Shown: in pieces, positions 1 to 8,594 of the stretch
Position numbering within the stretch: position 1 is the first letter of the stretch
Layout: every line of letters begins with the position of its first letter
Source: Clostridia bacterium DTU080
GTDB lineage: Bacteria > Bacillota > Limnochordia > DTU080
Length of the DNA stretch: 20,758 nt
Assembly (NCBI GenBank): GCA_001513395.1
Contig: LFTP01000257.1
Coordinates: 1-20,758 of the forward strand
Direction: 5' to 3'
Notes under the pieces: model-generated
What the model was told of the DNA's origin: nothing
Database searches by the model: none
Seen by the model: only the letters and a program-made list of their open reading frames with translations
Program-made: the position numbers and the translations under genes

Positions 1-1933
1 CGTTAAAGCTTAGCAGTGCCCATTTCACCGAACCGTCGGGCCACAAGGCCAAAGACCTGGTCTGCACGGGTATCGGCTCTTCGTCGCCGTCCAGAACTCG
101 TATGCGGTTCAACTCGTCGGGCAGCAACTGTCCCTGGCCAAAGGGCACGCCGTGAGTGACAGGCGCGCTGATGTCAGCACCCAGGGGACCCTTCACTTCC
201 GCGGCGATGCGCTGCGGCGCTTCCGGGGCGGCAAACCAGTTGCGCACATCCGGCAGTATGGTCGGTTTGCTGTGAGCCATATAAGCGGTAGGGATGAGAT
301 ATACGCCTTTGACGTACTCATCGAGGTGACTGCCCGGCTCACGCTGTAACTCAATCTGCAAGCGCTCGCCTTTGTTCAAGGTTACGGATTCGCCGACTAT
401 CCAGTGGGCGGACTGATCATCGGCCGTCAGCCGTACGCTCATCAAGGAAGCGGCCTGATCATGGCCGTAGATCACCAACGTGCTGCGCTCGGATGGGGCA
501 TCATGGACCGATATGACCGGAGTGAACTCTCCCGTATTCGGAGCGGATATCCCGCCCGGACCTTCGCGCCCCGCAATTCCCTGCAGCAGTCTGACGCGGC
601 TGACAAAGACATCCGTCCAGAACGTCTCTTCAGTCTCCCGGCGATCCACTACCCGGACACTGACCCGGACGCGGTCTTTGTCTTTCACATATTCGGTGAT
701 ATCAATCACCTGAAAAAGATATGGCCACTCATACGGATTGGGTCCCAAAACGTCGCGTTCCCAAATCAGGACGTCATCGACGCTGACTTCGACGAAACGG
801 TAGCCTTCCTTCATGTTGAGCACCTGACCGACTGACCGGTCACCTTCGTATTGCGGTTCAGGTCCGCCGAGGTAGTCGTCGGTGCAGTAGAAGGACAGAA
901 GGACTCGTCCGTCGTCGCGGCCGCGGTCGATATCAAACGTGCGGCTCAACAGGGCGTAGCCGCCTTGTTGCGAAGGCTGATCGGGATGGTGCACGGTAAT
1001 GATATCCCGGTCATCCCAACGGACTTCAAAAAGCCCCGTCGTCTCGACATCCCACAAATCAAGGTGCATCTCGTCCGTTTCGGGGCGCCGGACGACATCG
1101 AGTACGGCGCTCAAGGCCGGGACATAAGCCTCAGGCACCGATGGGGGATCGTCATAGGTCTGTCTTATGGCCACCTGTTGCACGGCATAATGTAGGAGGT
1201 TTTCCAGAAGAGGTTTGCCAAGCGAGCTGTCACGTCCCTTGTGGTTTTCAAACCAGTCGTACTCGGGAATCAACTGACACAGGATGATGCGTCCCCTGCC
1301 GTAAGGCAGCTCCATGATCCCGTAATGCATTTGGTTGGGGTATTTGGGTTGACCCCTTTGATCCAGATACCAGGGAAAGACCTCCCGTCCGCCCACGATA
1401 GGCGTCCAGCCTTCGCCCGGATTGATGAAGGCATCATACATGGAGCCGGAGTGGACCTTGAGCAGAGAACTCACGGGCAGTTCATTTGGCGTCTTCACTA
1501 TCGGATGATCCGGTACCAAGATGCTGTCGACTCTGAAGACGGCGTCTTTTTCGACTGACACAGGCAGCCAGGCATCCTGTCCGCTCCAATCGCGAAAGCC
1601 CAAGAATACGCTTCCGTTCTCGATCGCTCCCCAGAGCTTGGCCTGTATGTCAGGGGTACTGAGAACATCGCGATTGACATCCATCCCTGAGATGATCAAT
1701 TCATAGGTAAACAGGTTGACCTGCCTCAAAGCCCCTGCAGTGGGGGACACGACCGTGGGTGTAAAGCCGAGCTGAGTCAGGGCTCTGTGCGTTCGGTCGC
1801 CCGTGGCACCGATCAACAAGACGCGGGCGTCAGAAGCGGAAGCCGTAGCGGTCAAAAGACCCATCAACGTCAAGATAACCAGAGCCATCTGCAACGTGCG
1901 TATGAGATCATCGGCGACAATGATTCGTTCCAT
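1..1933 (-). CDS. Exported GATase1/ThuA-like protein with PcRGLX/YetA-type lyase domain (partial, C-terminus beyond window)
   Basis: The minus strand is open without a stop from an ATG at 1933 to base 1, giving at least 644 residues, so the gene is truncated by the window edge. A GGTGAG ribosome site lies just upstream, 24 bases after the lyase gene's stop. Residues 1-34 form a signal peptide (hydrophobic stretch MALVILTLMGLLTATASA). Residues about 35-230 resemble a class I glutamine-amidotransferase-like/ThuA fold: ARVLLIGATGD, YELIISGMD, and YGRGRIILCQLIPEYDW. I see no catalytic Cys-His pair. A long beta-rich middle follows. From about residue 573 a second copy of the PcRGLX/YetA N-terminal domain begins, with GVPFAQGQL, QTRSLALWPDGSVKW and ALLSF matching the neighbouring lyase. 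Probably a periplasmic or secreted glycan-active enzyme co-transcribed with that lyase. The substrate is inferred, not shown. Confidence 0.85.
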   Translation of the reverse strand, partial: MERIIVADDLIRTLQMALVILTLMGLLTATASASDARVLLIGATGDRTHRALTQLGFTPTVVSPTAGALRQVNLFTYELIISGMDVNRDVLSTPDIQAKLWGAIENGSVFLGFRDWSGQDAWLPVSVEKDAVFRVDSILVPDHPIVKTPNELPVSSLLKVHSGSMYDAFINPGEGWTPIVGGREVFPWYLDQRGQPKYPNQMHYGIMELPYGRGRIILCQLIPEYDWFENHKGRDSSLGKPLLENLLHYAVQQVAIRQTYDDPPSVPEAYVPALSAVLDVVRRPETDEMHLDLWDVETTGLFEVRWDDRDIITVHHPDQPSQQGGYALLSRTFDIDRGRDDGRVLLSFYCTDDYLGGPEPQYEGDRSVGQVLNMKEGYRFVEVSVDDVLIWERDVLGPNPYEWPYLFQVIDITEYVKDKDRVRVSVRVVDRRETEETFWTDVFVSRVRLLQGIAGREGPGGISAPNTGEFTPVISVHDAPSERSTLVIYGHDQAASLMSVRLTADDQSAHWIVGESVTLNKGERLQIELQREPGSHLDEYVKGVYLIPTAYMAHSKPTILPDVRNWFAAPEAPQRIAAEVKGPLGADISAPVTHGVPFGQGQLLPDELNRIRVLDGDEEPIPVQTRSLALWPDGSVKWALLSFN

Positions 1934-1957
1934 GCGCTCTCACCCAGCTTTCTTTTT

Positions 1958-4900
1958 TTATCTCCATCCTGTGAGCTCCAAGCGTCCCAGTTGAGGAAAT
2001 GCCGGATCACCGCCGGCGCGGACGGTAATCCTCAGTTTCACATCTCCCCGGAAAATGCGCTCCGCGGGCCTTATGACGCCCATGGCGCATTCTCCGCTCG
2101 TCGGTAACGTCCAGCTGATATCAATGGGAATCGTCTGCCAAGTTCCTTGCTCGTCCCTTATATCTATCCCAATCAAAGATGCCGCCTCTTGCTTAACGGA
2201 AACCGGAGCGTAGAAGGTCAATGCGAAGTCATACAGACCGGGAGCGTCATAGATCAGATACTCCTCACCGTCCTGGCCGCGGCGCAGGCGATGGGCATCA
2301 TCATAGAAAAGCCCGGGATCTTCTGTGACGTATTGCCAGCCCGCGGACTTTTCTTCCCACACTTGGAAGGCGGCTTCGCCGAACCAACTGTGGGCTATCG
2401 GAGGGCGAAAATCGTCCGCCAGACGCCAGCCAGGTAGCGTCACCGGCATAGTGAGCATCAATTCACTGCGATTCCGGTCCGTCAAAACCGGCCGGTAGTT
2501 GCCCGGTGCGGCCGTCGTTTCGGCCTCCAGGACGAGCGGTAAGGTGATCCTTTTTTGTCCGGGAGCCAAAACGTAGGGTATCTTATCCGGTTTGGCGATC
2601 AATCCGGGCGGGAGGTTTTCAATGGTCAAGATGCCCTCAAGAGGCTCGGCGGTGTGCAAACGCGTGAGGGTCACATCCACCTCTACGGGGCCGCAGCGGC
2701 CCACATCTATCCGGTTCGGTCCGCTCAGGACAGTCTCTTTGGGTTGCATAAGGACGGCCAATGACTGCGGCGTGTGTCTGAGAGCCTGGGCCACGGTCTT
2801 TCCGAGGTTGGGACTCGTCAGTTGAGCGATCTGCCGCTCAATGGCGCTGCGGAAACCCTGTCTGGCCACTTCCGCAAAACGGGGCTCCTTGGTCAGTTCG
2901 TATGCGTAGGCGAAGGCATCTAGCAGTAAGAGATTGGTGTTGGAGACTTGTGGCGGATACTGAGGATGATCGATATACGGATAGCCCAGGGTCTGGGGGC
3001 ACCAAAGCTCTTCGACCAAAAATTCAAGACCGCGCACCAGCATTTCGGCCGCTTTTTCGTCACCGGTCACTCTGTGGTAATCCCCTAAGGCCCGCAGGAT
3101 AATGGCCGTCATGAACGGCTTGGTGGCGATGGGACGGCTTTCGATCTCATTGGCTGGGATCCTGTAGGTCCACTGGCCGTCGTCTTGTTGTTCCTCGGCG
3201 AGAATCTCCACCACTGCCTCGGCCGCCTGCAAGTAATAAGGATCGAGGGTGCTTTCATAAAGGCTTATCAAAGCTATAAGAGCCCAACCGGGATTTCTGG
3301 TCGGCAGGTCCTTGTCGGGAGTCTGCACCACCCGCGGCCGCCTCTGGTTAGGCCGCTCCAAGGCTAGGTAGGCGAAGAAATCACCTACGGCCTGGGCTGC
3401 CTCGAGACTGCGCCGATCGCCTGTGAGGTGGTAGTAGTCAATAAGTCCCTGGTTCCATGTGTGATCCGCCGCGGCGTAACGCCTGTGAGCCTCGGAGTGC
3501 TGCAGACCTCCGCCCAGCCACCAGCGGTTGTTGGCCGCCCAGATCAAATCCACGTCCATCCAGTGTCTGGCGGCCGTCTCCGCCAAGTCGAAAAAGCGAA
3601 GATCACCCGTGCGGGCAAACTGTTGGAAGTAGACGTGCGCCAGATCGTACTCACAGTTCCCCCAACCGTCGTTATCCCATGTGGTGGACCAATCGCCGAA
3701 GTTCCGCCAGCCGTACTCCCCGAGGCGATCCCGGTTTTCCATCAGACGCTCGTAGCCTTGCTTCACGAACTCCTCGTATATGGCCACATGGGGCTCATAT
3801 AGGACAAGCTCGTCTTCTTCAATCAAAAGAAAGGGACGTCCGAAACCGCCGGTGGCCGAGTACCACGACGCCGGGGCCACGGCGCGCAAAGGATCGAGCA
3901 TGGCCTTTGGGGTTTCAGCACCCGTGTCGCCCCAAGCTAGGTACAGTTCATGGCGTTTGGCCTCGCCGCCGCCCATGATCAAATGGTTGTCTTGCTTGGC
4001 CCACAGATCGACGATGAGATCTCCTTCACCGTCGACCCAGATGGCTTTGGGGGCTTGTTCCCAGAAGTGGCGAATGCCCAGACTCAGACGTATGTCACCG
4101 TCGGATAGATCAACCCAACCGGTGGCGCGACGTCCGCTGCCGATCTGCTTCCCGTCAGCGACGATCTCAAAAGCGTTGGCCTCGGATTGGAGTAAAGAAA
4201 CGTGCCGGCCTTGGCCCGAGATCGGTTCCCTGTCGGTGCCTATCCGAAAGACGAGCTGTTTTGCCGGCACCCACCCGGGCAGACGGAGGCTGACCCGGGT
4301 GAGATCGGTATAGGAAATGCCGATGTGGGGCTCCCAGGCCAGCAGGTTGGTTATGGTGGGATCGATGCGGATGACGGATGAGTGGCGATAAAAATGGAAC
4401 CGGAGGTCATAGGCGAAGTTGAGGGACTCATCTCCCCGTACGGCGTGGATTTCTCCCGAGGCTTTGACGACCACTCGCTCTGATCCGGCCTCTTCAATCT
4501 CCACGGTGTGAGGGGCCTCAGTCGTTGTCACTGTCAGTCCGCCGGCGCCGTGGAAGATGATCTCGGGTGATGACGCATCGTCCCAGGACATTGCGTCGAC
4601 CTTCAGACGGCGTAAGAGGGATCCGCTCTTGCCGAATTCCACCGCAAGAGGGCCGGTGTCAACAATGATGGTGTCGTCATCTTCTTCGACGCGTATGCCT
4701 TCCACGGATAAGCGGGTGACTTCTGAGCCGTATTCCAAGACATACTCAGCGACGGCGCCGGCCGCCACGCTGGCTTGGAAATCCAGGAGCAGCCAGCGGA
4801 TGCTGCCGTCAGGCCACCGGGAGAGAACCTCCGTCTGCAAGGGCAGTTGTCTTCCCTCAGGGTCCATGAGGCGAACGGAGGCCGGATCCCACAGGTGTCC

Positions 4901-5773
4901 CGCCGGTAGCGGAACACCTGTGGAGACCGGCTGAGCATCTCGATCAAAGCCCTGTCGCTCCGTGACACGCAGCGGTATGCGTTCTATGGTCACGGCGGAG
5001 GTCTGAAAGACCGGCGGTTCAGGAACGGGTCGCTCGGGCAGATCTCCCCGCCAAACAGATGAACGCACCGGGACCGGGGCTTGCGATATCTGCTCGTCGG
5101 GAACATAGACCTTGAAATCGGCGTAGTAGACATCACCGCGCATTTCGTTCCAAGTATGCTGAACGATGAGACGGGCTCCCTGCCACGAGCCGATGCGCTC
5201 TCTTAAGGTCAGGGGACCGGCGATGGGGTTGTCCATATCGTTTAGATAGACGAAGACTTCATCTCTCTCGCAGTCGGCGATCAGACGGATGCGGTTCCAG
5301 CCGTCTTTGAGATCGGCCAGAGTCAGCGAGGCTGTGCCGGTGCCTCTCGATGCTCGGTAACCCAACTGTCCCGTTTCGGTGATGAACCAGTTGAGGTTGT
5401 GCCCGGATCTGGATACATAGAGGTTTATTCCTTTGCCGCTCACCCAGCGCACTTGGTGTTCGACGACGATGGTGCTCGATTCGGTATCCGCCAGAGGGGC
5501 GCTCATGCGCGTCTCCTTTCGGTCGGGATGGGCCACGATGTGAACGGCACGTCCAGAGGCCGGTCCATCGGCGGCCACCACCTCGATGGAGCCCGGCTCG
5601 CTTTCGACTCTCCAGGCCTTTGGGCGGGCTCCGATCTCATCGGCGCTGAAATCGTCGGAGAACAGGATTGTTGCGCTCTCGGCAGACCAAACGGTGAAAG
5701 TCAACATGATCAACAGACCGATAAGAAGGCATCGCTCCGTCAAACGACGTCTTTTTGGTAAACAAGCACTCAA
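1958..5773 (-). CDS. Exported exo-rhamnogalacturonan lyase-like protein (PcRGLX/YetA family, PL26-like)
   Basis: A 1271-residue exported enzyme. I start it at TTG 5773, which has GAGGTGA five bases upstream and gives a clean signal peptide (KRRRLTERCLLIGLLIMLTF, then WSAESA). The longer in-frame ATG at 5824 lies inside a hairpin and lacks both. In order: a concanavalin/LamG-like jelly roll at about 35-227; the PcRGLX N-terminal beta domain at about 264-350 (STGVPLPAGHLW, QTEVLSRWPDGSIRWLLLDF); a second beta domain; an (alpha/alpha) toroid at about 665-990 with GWRNFGDW, NCEYDLAHVYFQQFARTGD and HSEAHRRYAAADHTWNQG; and C-terminal beta sandwiches to 1271. PcRGLX members cleave rhamnogalacturonan exolytically. 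YetA relatives lie near sugar ABC genes in Bacillus. The family call is firm, but the exact substrate is inferred. It is far larger than the usual roughly 850 residues because of the added terminal modules. Confidence 0.85.
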   Translation of the reverse strand: MSACLPKRRRLTERCLLIGLLIMLTFTVWSAESATILFSDDFSADEIGARPKAWRVESEPGSIEVVAADGPASGRAVHIVAHPDRKETRMSAPLADTESSTIVVEHQVRWVSGKGINLYVSRSGHNLNWFITETGQLGYRASRGTGTASLTLADLKDGWNRIRLIADCERDEVFVYLNDMDNPIAGPLTLRERIGSWQGARLIVQHTWNEMRGDVYYADFKVYVPDEQISQAPVPVRSSVWRGDLPERPVPEPPVFQTSAVTIERIPLRVTERQGFDRDAQPVSTGVPLPAGHLWDPASVRLMDPEGRQLPLQTEVLSRWPDGSIRWLLLDFQASVAAGAVAEYVLEYGSEVTRLSVEGIRVEEDDDTIIVDTGPLAVEFGKSGSLLRRLKVDAMSWDDASSPEIIFHGAGGLTVTTTEAPHTVEIEEAGSERVVVKASGEIHAVRGDESLNFAYDLRFHFYRHSSVIRIDPTITNLLAWEPHIGISYTDLTRVSLRLPGWVPAKQLVFRIGTDREPISGQGRHVSLLQSEANAFEIVADGKQIGSGRRATGWVDLSDGDIRLSLGIRHFWEQAPKAIWVDGEGDLIVDLWAKQDNHLIMGGGEAKRHELYLAWGDTGAETPKAMLDPLRAVAPASWYSATGGFGRPFLLIEEDELVLYEPHVAIYEEFVKQGYERLMENRDRLGEYGWRNFGDWSTTWDNDGWGNCEYDLAHVYFQQFARTGDLRFFDLAETAARHWMDVDLIWAANNRWWLGGGLQHSEAHRRYAAADHTWNQGLIDYYHLTGDRRSLEAAQAVGDFFAYLALERPNQRRPRVVQTPDKDLPTRNPGWALIALISLYESTLDPYYLQAAEAVVEILAEEQQDDGQWTYRIPANEIESRPIATKPFMTAIILRALGDYHRVTGDEKAAEMLVRGLEFLVEELWCPQTLGYPYIDHPQYPPQVSNTNLLLLDAFAYAYELTKEPRFAEVARQGFRSAIERQIAQLTSPNLGKTVAQALRHTPQSLAVLMQPKETVLSGPNRIDVGRCGPVEVDVTLTRLHTAEPLEGILTIENLPPGLIAKPDKIPYVLAPGQKRITLPLVLEAETTAAPGNYRPVLTDRNRSELMLTMPVTLPGWRLADDFRPPIAHSWFGEAAFQVWEEKSAGWQYVTEDPGLFYDDAHRLRRGQDGEEYLIYDAPGLYDFALTFYAPVSVKQEAASLIGIDIRDEQGTWQTIPIDISWTLPTSGECAMGVIRPAERIFRGDVKLRITVRAGGDPAFPQLGRLELTGWR

Positions 5774-5801
5774 AGCGATCACCTCGTCAAGAGCATAAAG
5801 C

Positions 5802-5832
5802 GGCCACCCGTTTTTTTGGACCACGGGTGGCC
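5802..5832 (-). terminator. Perfect 10-bp stem-loop between the binding-protein gene and the lyase gene
   Basis: Arms GGCCACCCGT (5802-5811) and ACGGGTGGCC (5823-5832) are perfectly complementary around an 11-base loop. On the transcribed minus strand the hairpin follows the stop of the solute-binding protein by 18 bases and precedes the lyase TTG start by 28. No U-run follows it, so I read it as an mRNA-stabilizing or attenuating stem rather than a full terminator. This is a common arrangement after highly expressed binding-protein genes. Confidence 0.6.
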
Positions 5833-5850
5833 AATTGGAAATGGAATGCT

Positions 5851-7113
5851 TTACGGCTCATCCTCCAAGAGCTTCTCTACGATGGGACGAATCTGTTCCA
5901 TGGCTATTCTCGCCGAGACTTGACCGGCAAAGATGCGGTCCAAAGCCGGGCGAACCGTGTCGGTCATGATGGCCGCCCACTGGAGCAGCTGCGGAAACGG
6001 CTTCGAGTATTCGGAGGCGAAAAGCAAGGTTACGTCGCGCAGGCTGACCGGATCCTCGCCGGGTCGATGGAACAGATTCCACGTAGCCGAATCGCGCGTC
6101 TGCGGCGGGAAGCGTTTGTTCGTGATGTAGATGTTGTATCCGGGTCTGTTGGGCGCCAAGAGGAACTTGGTCAACTCCCACGCCTCTTCCAAATGTTTCG
6201 TCGAGGGGCTGATTCCCATAGCGTTGCCCTTCCAGATGGTGTACTGACCGCCGGGGCCGGCCGGAGGCAGAGTCACGTCCCACTCAAAAGGCCACGTGGC
6301 TCCGGTCACCGTGGGAAAACCTGCCGGATACATGGCTTGCATGGAGGTCGTCTGATTGGCCACATTGCCTGAGCCGATGAACCCCGCCACCTGCAGTTGG
6401 GCCAACCAATCGAGGACCTCGATGGCCTCCGGTTCAGTGAGACGGAAGCGCCTGGTGGTCATATCGACCACATCGGTGCCCGCAGACCAAAGCCAGGGCC
6501 AGTAGGCATAGGCACCGGTGAAGGTCGAGGCGCCGCGCCGGGTGATGCGATCGTCTACCGAGCGAGTCAGTTTGCGCACATACTCCTCGAACGTCGCCCA
6601 ATCCCAATGGAAATCGGGTTTAGGCAGGCCGGCTTCGTTGACGTGTGTCACGTTGTAGACCAGATACTGCGGGGATGAGATATAAGGCAGGCCGTAGTAC
6701 TTGCCTTTGTAGCTGACGTCCGGCAATGAGGCGGGGAAGTAGTCGCTCATGCGGAATGACTTCTCGGCAGCCAGCAGATCGTCGATCGGGCGCAGAAGCC
6801 CGGCGGTGACGAACTCGACCAAGAACATGCCGTCCACCGCCATCACGTCGGGAGCCAGTCCCGAGGCGGACAGCACTTTCAGCCGTTCATGATGCTGCGG
6901 TGTCCCTGCCGTGGGGATGTACTCAATGGGCATGTCGGGGTGTTCTTGCTCCCAGGCCGCAACAAGTTGCCTGTCGATGGGTTGCGGACCCCAGGTGGCC
7001 CAACGCAGGGTGATCTGATCGGCACTTACCATCACTGAAATAGCCAGTATCAGCAAGAGAAGAAGACCTGATCGTTGGTGTGGGATCCGAGACCGCACTG
7101 GGTATGTTTTCAT
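5851..7113 (-). CDS. Extracellular solute-binding protein, family 1 (carbohydrate ABC transporter)
   Basis: A 420-residue exported sugar-binding protein of the SBP_bac_1 type. A signal peptide covers residues 1-31 (LLLLLILAISVMVSA, then D), without a lipobox cysteine, so the mature protein is probably a free periplasmic receptor. Family landmarks are TLRWATWG after the signal, LKVLSASGLAPDVMAVDG, YKGKYYGLPYISSPQYLVYN (the usual 'G-K-Y-Y-G-L-P' region), a WDWATFEEYVRKL helix, and STKHLEEAWELTKFLL near the C-terminus. AGGAAGGTGAG lies 8 bases before the ATG. It sits between the other binding-protein gene and the lyase gene, with a 77-base spacer to the latter containing a stem-loop. The ligand is probably an oligosaccharide released by the lyases, but that is context inference. 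No membrane component of the transporter lies in this window. Confidence 0.9.
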   Translation of the reverse strand: MKTYPVRSRIPHQRSGLLLLLILAISVMVSADQITLRWATWGPQPIDRQLVAAWEQEHPDMPIEYIPTAGTPQHHERLKVLSASGLAPDVMAVDGMFLVEFVTAGLLRPIDDLLAAEKSFRMSDYFPASLPDVSYKGKYYGLPYISSPQYLVYNVTHVNEAGLPKPDFHWDWATFEEYVRKLTRSVDDRITRRGASTFTGAYAYWPWLWSAGTDVVDMTTRRFRLTEPEAIEVLDWLAQLQVAGFIGSGNVANQTTSMQAMYPAGFPTVTGATWPFEWDVTLPPAGPGGQYTIWKGNAMGISPSTKHLEEAWELTKFLLAPNRPGYNIYITNKRFPPQTRDSATWNLFHRPGEDPVSLRDVTLLFASEYSKPFPQLLQWAAIMTDTVRPALDRIFAGQVSARIAMEQIRPIVEKLLEDEP

Positions 7114-7261
7114 TTCTGCAGCTCACCTTCCTAATGTGGTTTTGCTTTGACAAGTCTACCTATGACGCGCAACCGCTCTGGTACAGATTATTTTCGCCGC
7201 ATGGCAGGATTGGCCTACCTAAAACCAGTTGAAAAAAGCAATAATTTGATAGTCAGCCGTT
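7114..7261 (-). other. Spacer between the two binding-protein genes
   Basis: The 148 bases between the two binding-protein genes hold no gene. They are AT-richer than the flanks. On the minus strand a TTGTCA hexamer occurs about 30 bases before the second gene's ribosome site, but no convincing -10 box accompanies it. A run of six T on the transcribed strand shortly after the first gene's stop has no stem in front of it. Read-through transcription is the simplest view. Confidence 0.4.
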
Positions 7262-8539
7262 TTACGATTCATCCAAGGCTATTCTTTCGGCCACAATGGC
7301 ATCCATCAGATCCGCTCCTTGTTCCAAAGCGGTTTCGATGGCCAGCTGACCGTTGACAGCCTGGAGCAAGAAATCGCCGACCGGTTGACGGAAGTAAGGA
7401 TAGTACGGGTTGGTGGGACCGTAGGAAGTGATGGGCGAGACAAGGGATTCTATCAGGCTGGCGCAGTACGGTCGGGCCAAAAGATCCGGGTCGGTCCGAT
7501 GGGACAAGCGGATTGACAGAGATGCTCCGTGAGCCAGGAGATAACCTTTCAGGGTTCGGCGCTCCAGGAAGGCTTCAAGCACTCGCCAGGCTTCATCGGG
7601 ATGCTTGGTAGATGAGACGATGAAAAAGGTTCCGGCGTTGTGATGGACGAGATCCCTTCTGCTTTCGGGACCCACATAGCGATGGAACTCCAGGTTCAAA
7701 CCCGCGGCGGAGATCTGATCGGCGATTTTGATCAGTTCATACCCGGGATACATGTGTTGGATGGCAACTCTTCCTCCCAGGATAGATCCCAGATCGCTTC
7801 CGCCGGAGGAATTTGGCATGCCCGCCTGGACGATGTTCCTCAAAAAGGTCAGCGCTTGACGTGCTTCGTCCGAGCGCAGATTGGACCTTGTCCCTTCGGG
7901 GGTGATGGTGGTGCTTCCTAGCTGCTCCATGGCCAGTTGCAGGTCGATAAAGTTCATCAGACCAGTGTTGGCTTTACGGTAGCCGAAGACGTTTATTTGA
8001 CCTCCCTCGCCGACCTGCAAGAGTCTGCGAGCGGTGGCCTCGAGTTCTCTCCAGTTGGTTGGCTTGGCCAGACCGTGGCCTTCCAGCATGTCCATGTTAT
8101 ATAGATCACCGATAGGCCAAACGCTGAAGGGCAGAGCCCAGGTTTTGCCGTCATAGCGCAACGCGCGCACCACGTCGGGTATGAGATCGGAACGATCCGG
8201 CATGGCGTTCAAATACCGATCGATAGGCATGGCCAACTTGGAAAGGATCCATTGGCTCATCACGTTGGCGCTTTCATAGAAAATATCCGGTGCTACTCCG
8301 CCGGCTACGGCGACGATGAGTTTTTCACGCAGGGCGCTGACGCTGGGGTGCATTTCCACGCTGAGGCGGATGTCGGGGTTGCGTTTGTTGAATTCCTCCT
8401 CAAAGGAGGCTGCCCATTCGGATACCGGAACGGGTTGTGATGAAAACCACATGACAATCGGAGTTTTAGCCTTAACGGGCATCAGGAGTGCTGAAAACAG
8501 ACAAATGCTTACACATAGTAGATAGATAAACCTCCTCAT
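7262..8539 (-). CDS. Extracellular solute-binding protein, family 1 (second copy)
   Basis: A 425-residue sugar-binding protein, only distantly similar to its neighbour. I choose ATG 8539 because an AGGGGG box lies 8 bases upstream. An ATG two codons earlier (8545) is the alternative; a further ATG at 8581 would run through the candidate operator. The signal peptide is MRRFIYLLCVSICLFSALLM ending VKA; its cysteines are not in lipobox context. SBP_bac_1 landmarks are IVMWFSSQPV, EEFNKRNPDIRLSVEM, LIVAVAGGVAPDIFYES, YDGKTWALPFSVWPIGDLYN, GRVAIQHMYPGYEL and STKHPDEAWRVLEAFL. It is the first gene of the leftward operon and faces a divergent control region. Two binding proteins in one operon may recognize oligomers of different size or may belong to two transporters. 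The ligand is unknown. Confidence 0.9.
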   Translation of the reverse strand: MRRFIYLLCVSICLFSALLMPVKAKTPIVMWFSSQPVPVSEWAASFEEEFNKRNPDIRLSVEMHPSVSALREKLIVAVAGGVAPDIFYESANVMSQWILSKLAMPIDRYLNAMPDRSDLIPDVVRALRYDGKTWALPFSVWPIGDLYNMDMLEGHGLAKPTNWRELEATARRLLQVGEGGQINVFGYRKANTGLMNFIDLQLAMEQLGSTTITPEGTRSNLRSDEARQALTFLRNIVQAGMPNSSGGSDLGSILGGRVAIQHMYPGYELIKIADQISAAGLNLEFHRYVGPESRRDLVHHNAGTFFIVSSTKHPDEAWRVLEAFLERRTLKGYLLAHGASLSIRLSHRTDPDLLARPYCASLIESLVSPITSYGPTNPYYPYFRQPVGDFLLQAVNGQLAIETALEQGADLMDAIVAERIALDES

Positions 8540-8572
8540 AATCATTGCCCCCTGTTCTTTATTGTGTATGTA

Positions 8573-8594
8573 GTTTACCATAGTGGTAGTTAAC
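8573..8594. promoter_or_regulatory. Candidate operator upstream of the binding-protein/lyase operon
   Basis: TACCA-TAG-TGGTA (8576-8588) is a perfect 5-bp dyad with a 3-base spacer, flanked by imperfectly matching GTT and AAC. It lies about 35-55 bases upstream of the chosen start of the first operon gene, where a repressor site would be expected. No regulator gene for it is in this window. Short dyads arise by chance, so this is tentative. Confidence 0.3.

Noticed and set aside
1..1933. Several 60-143-codon plus-strand frames at the left edge
   Set aside because: They are antisense to a single long minus-strand frame that is open to the window edge, with signal peptide, ribosome site and domain matches.
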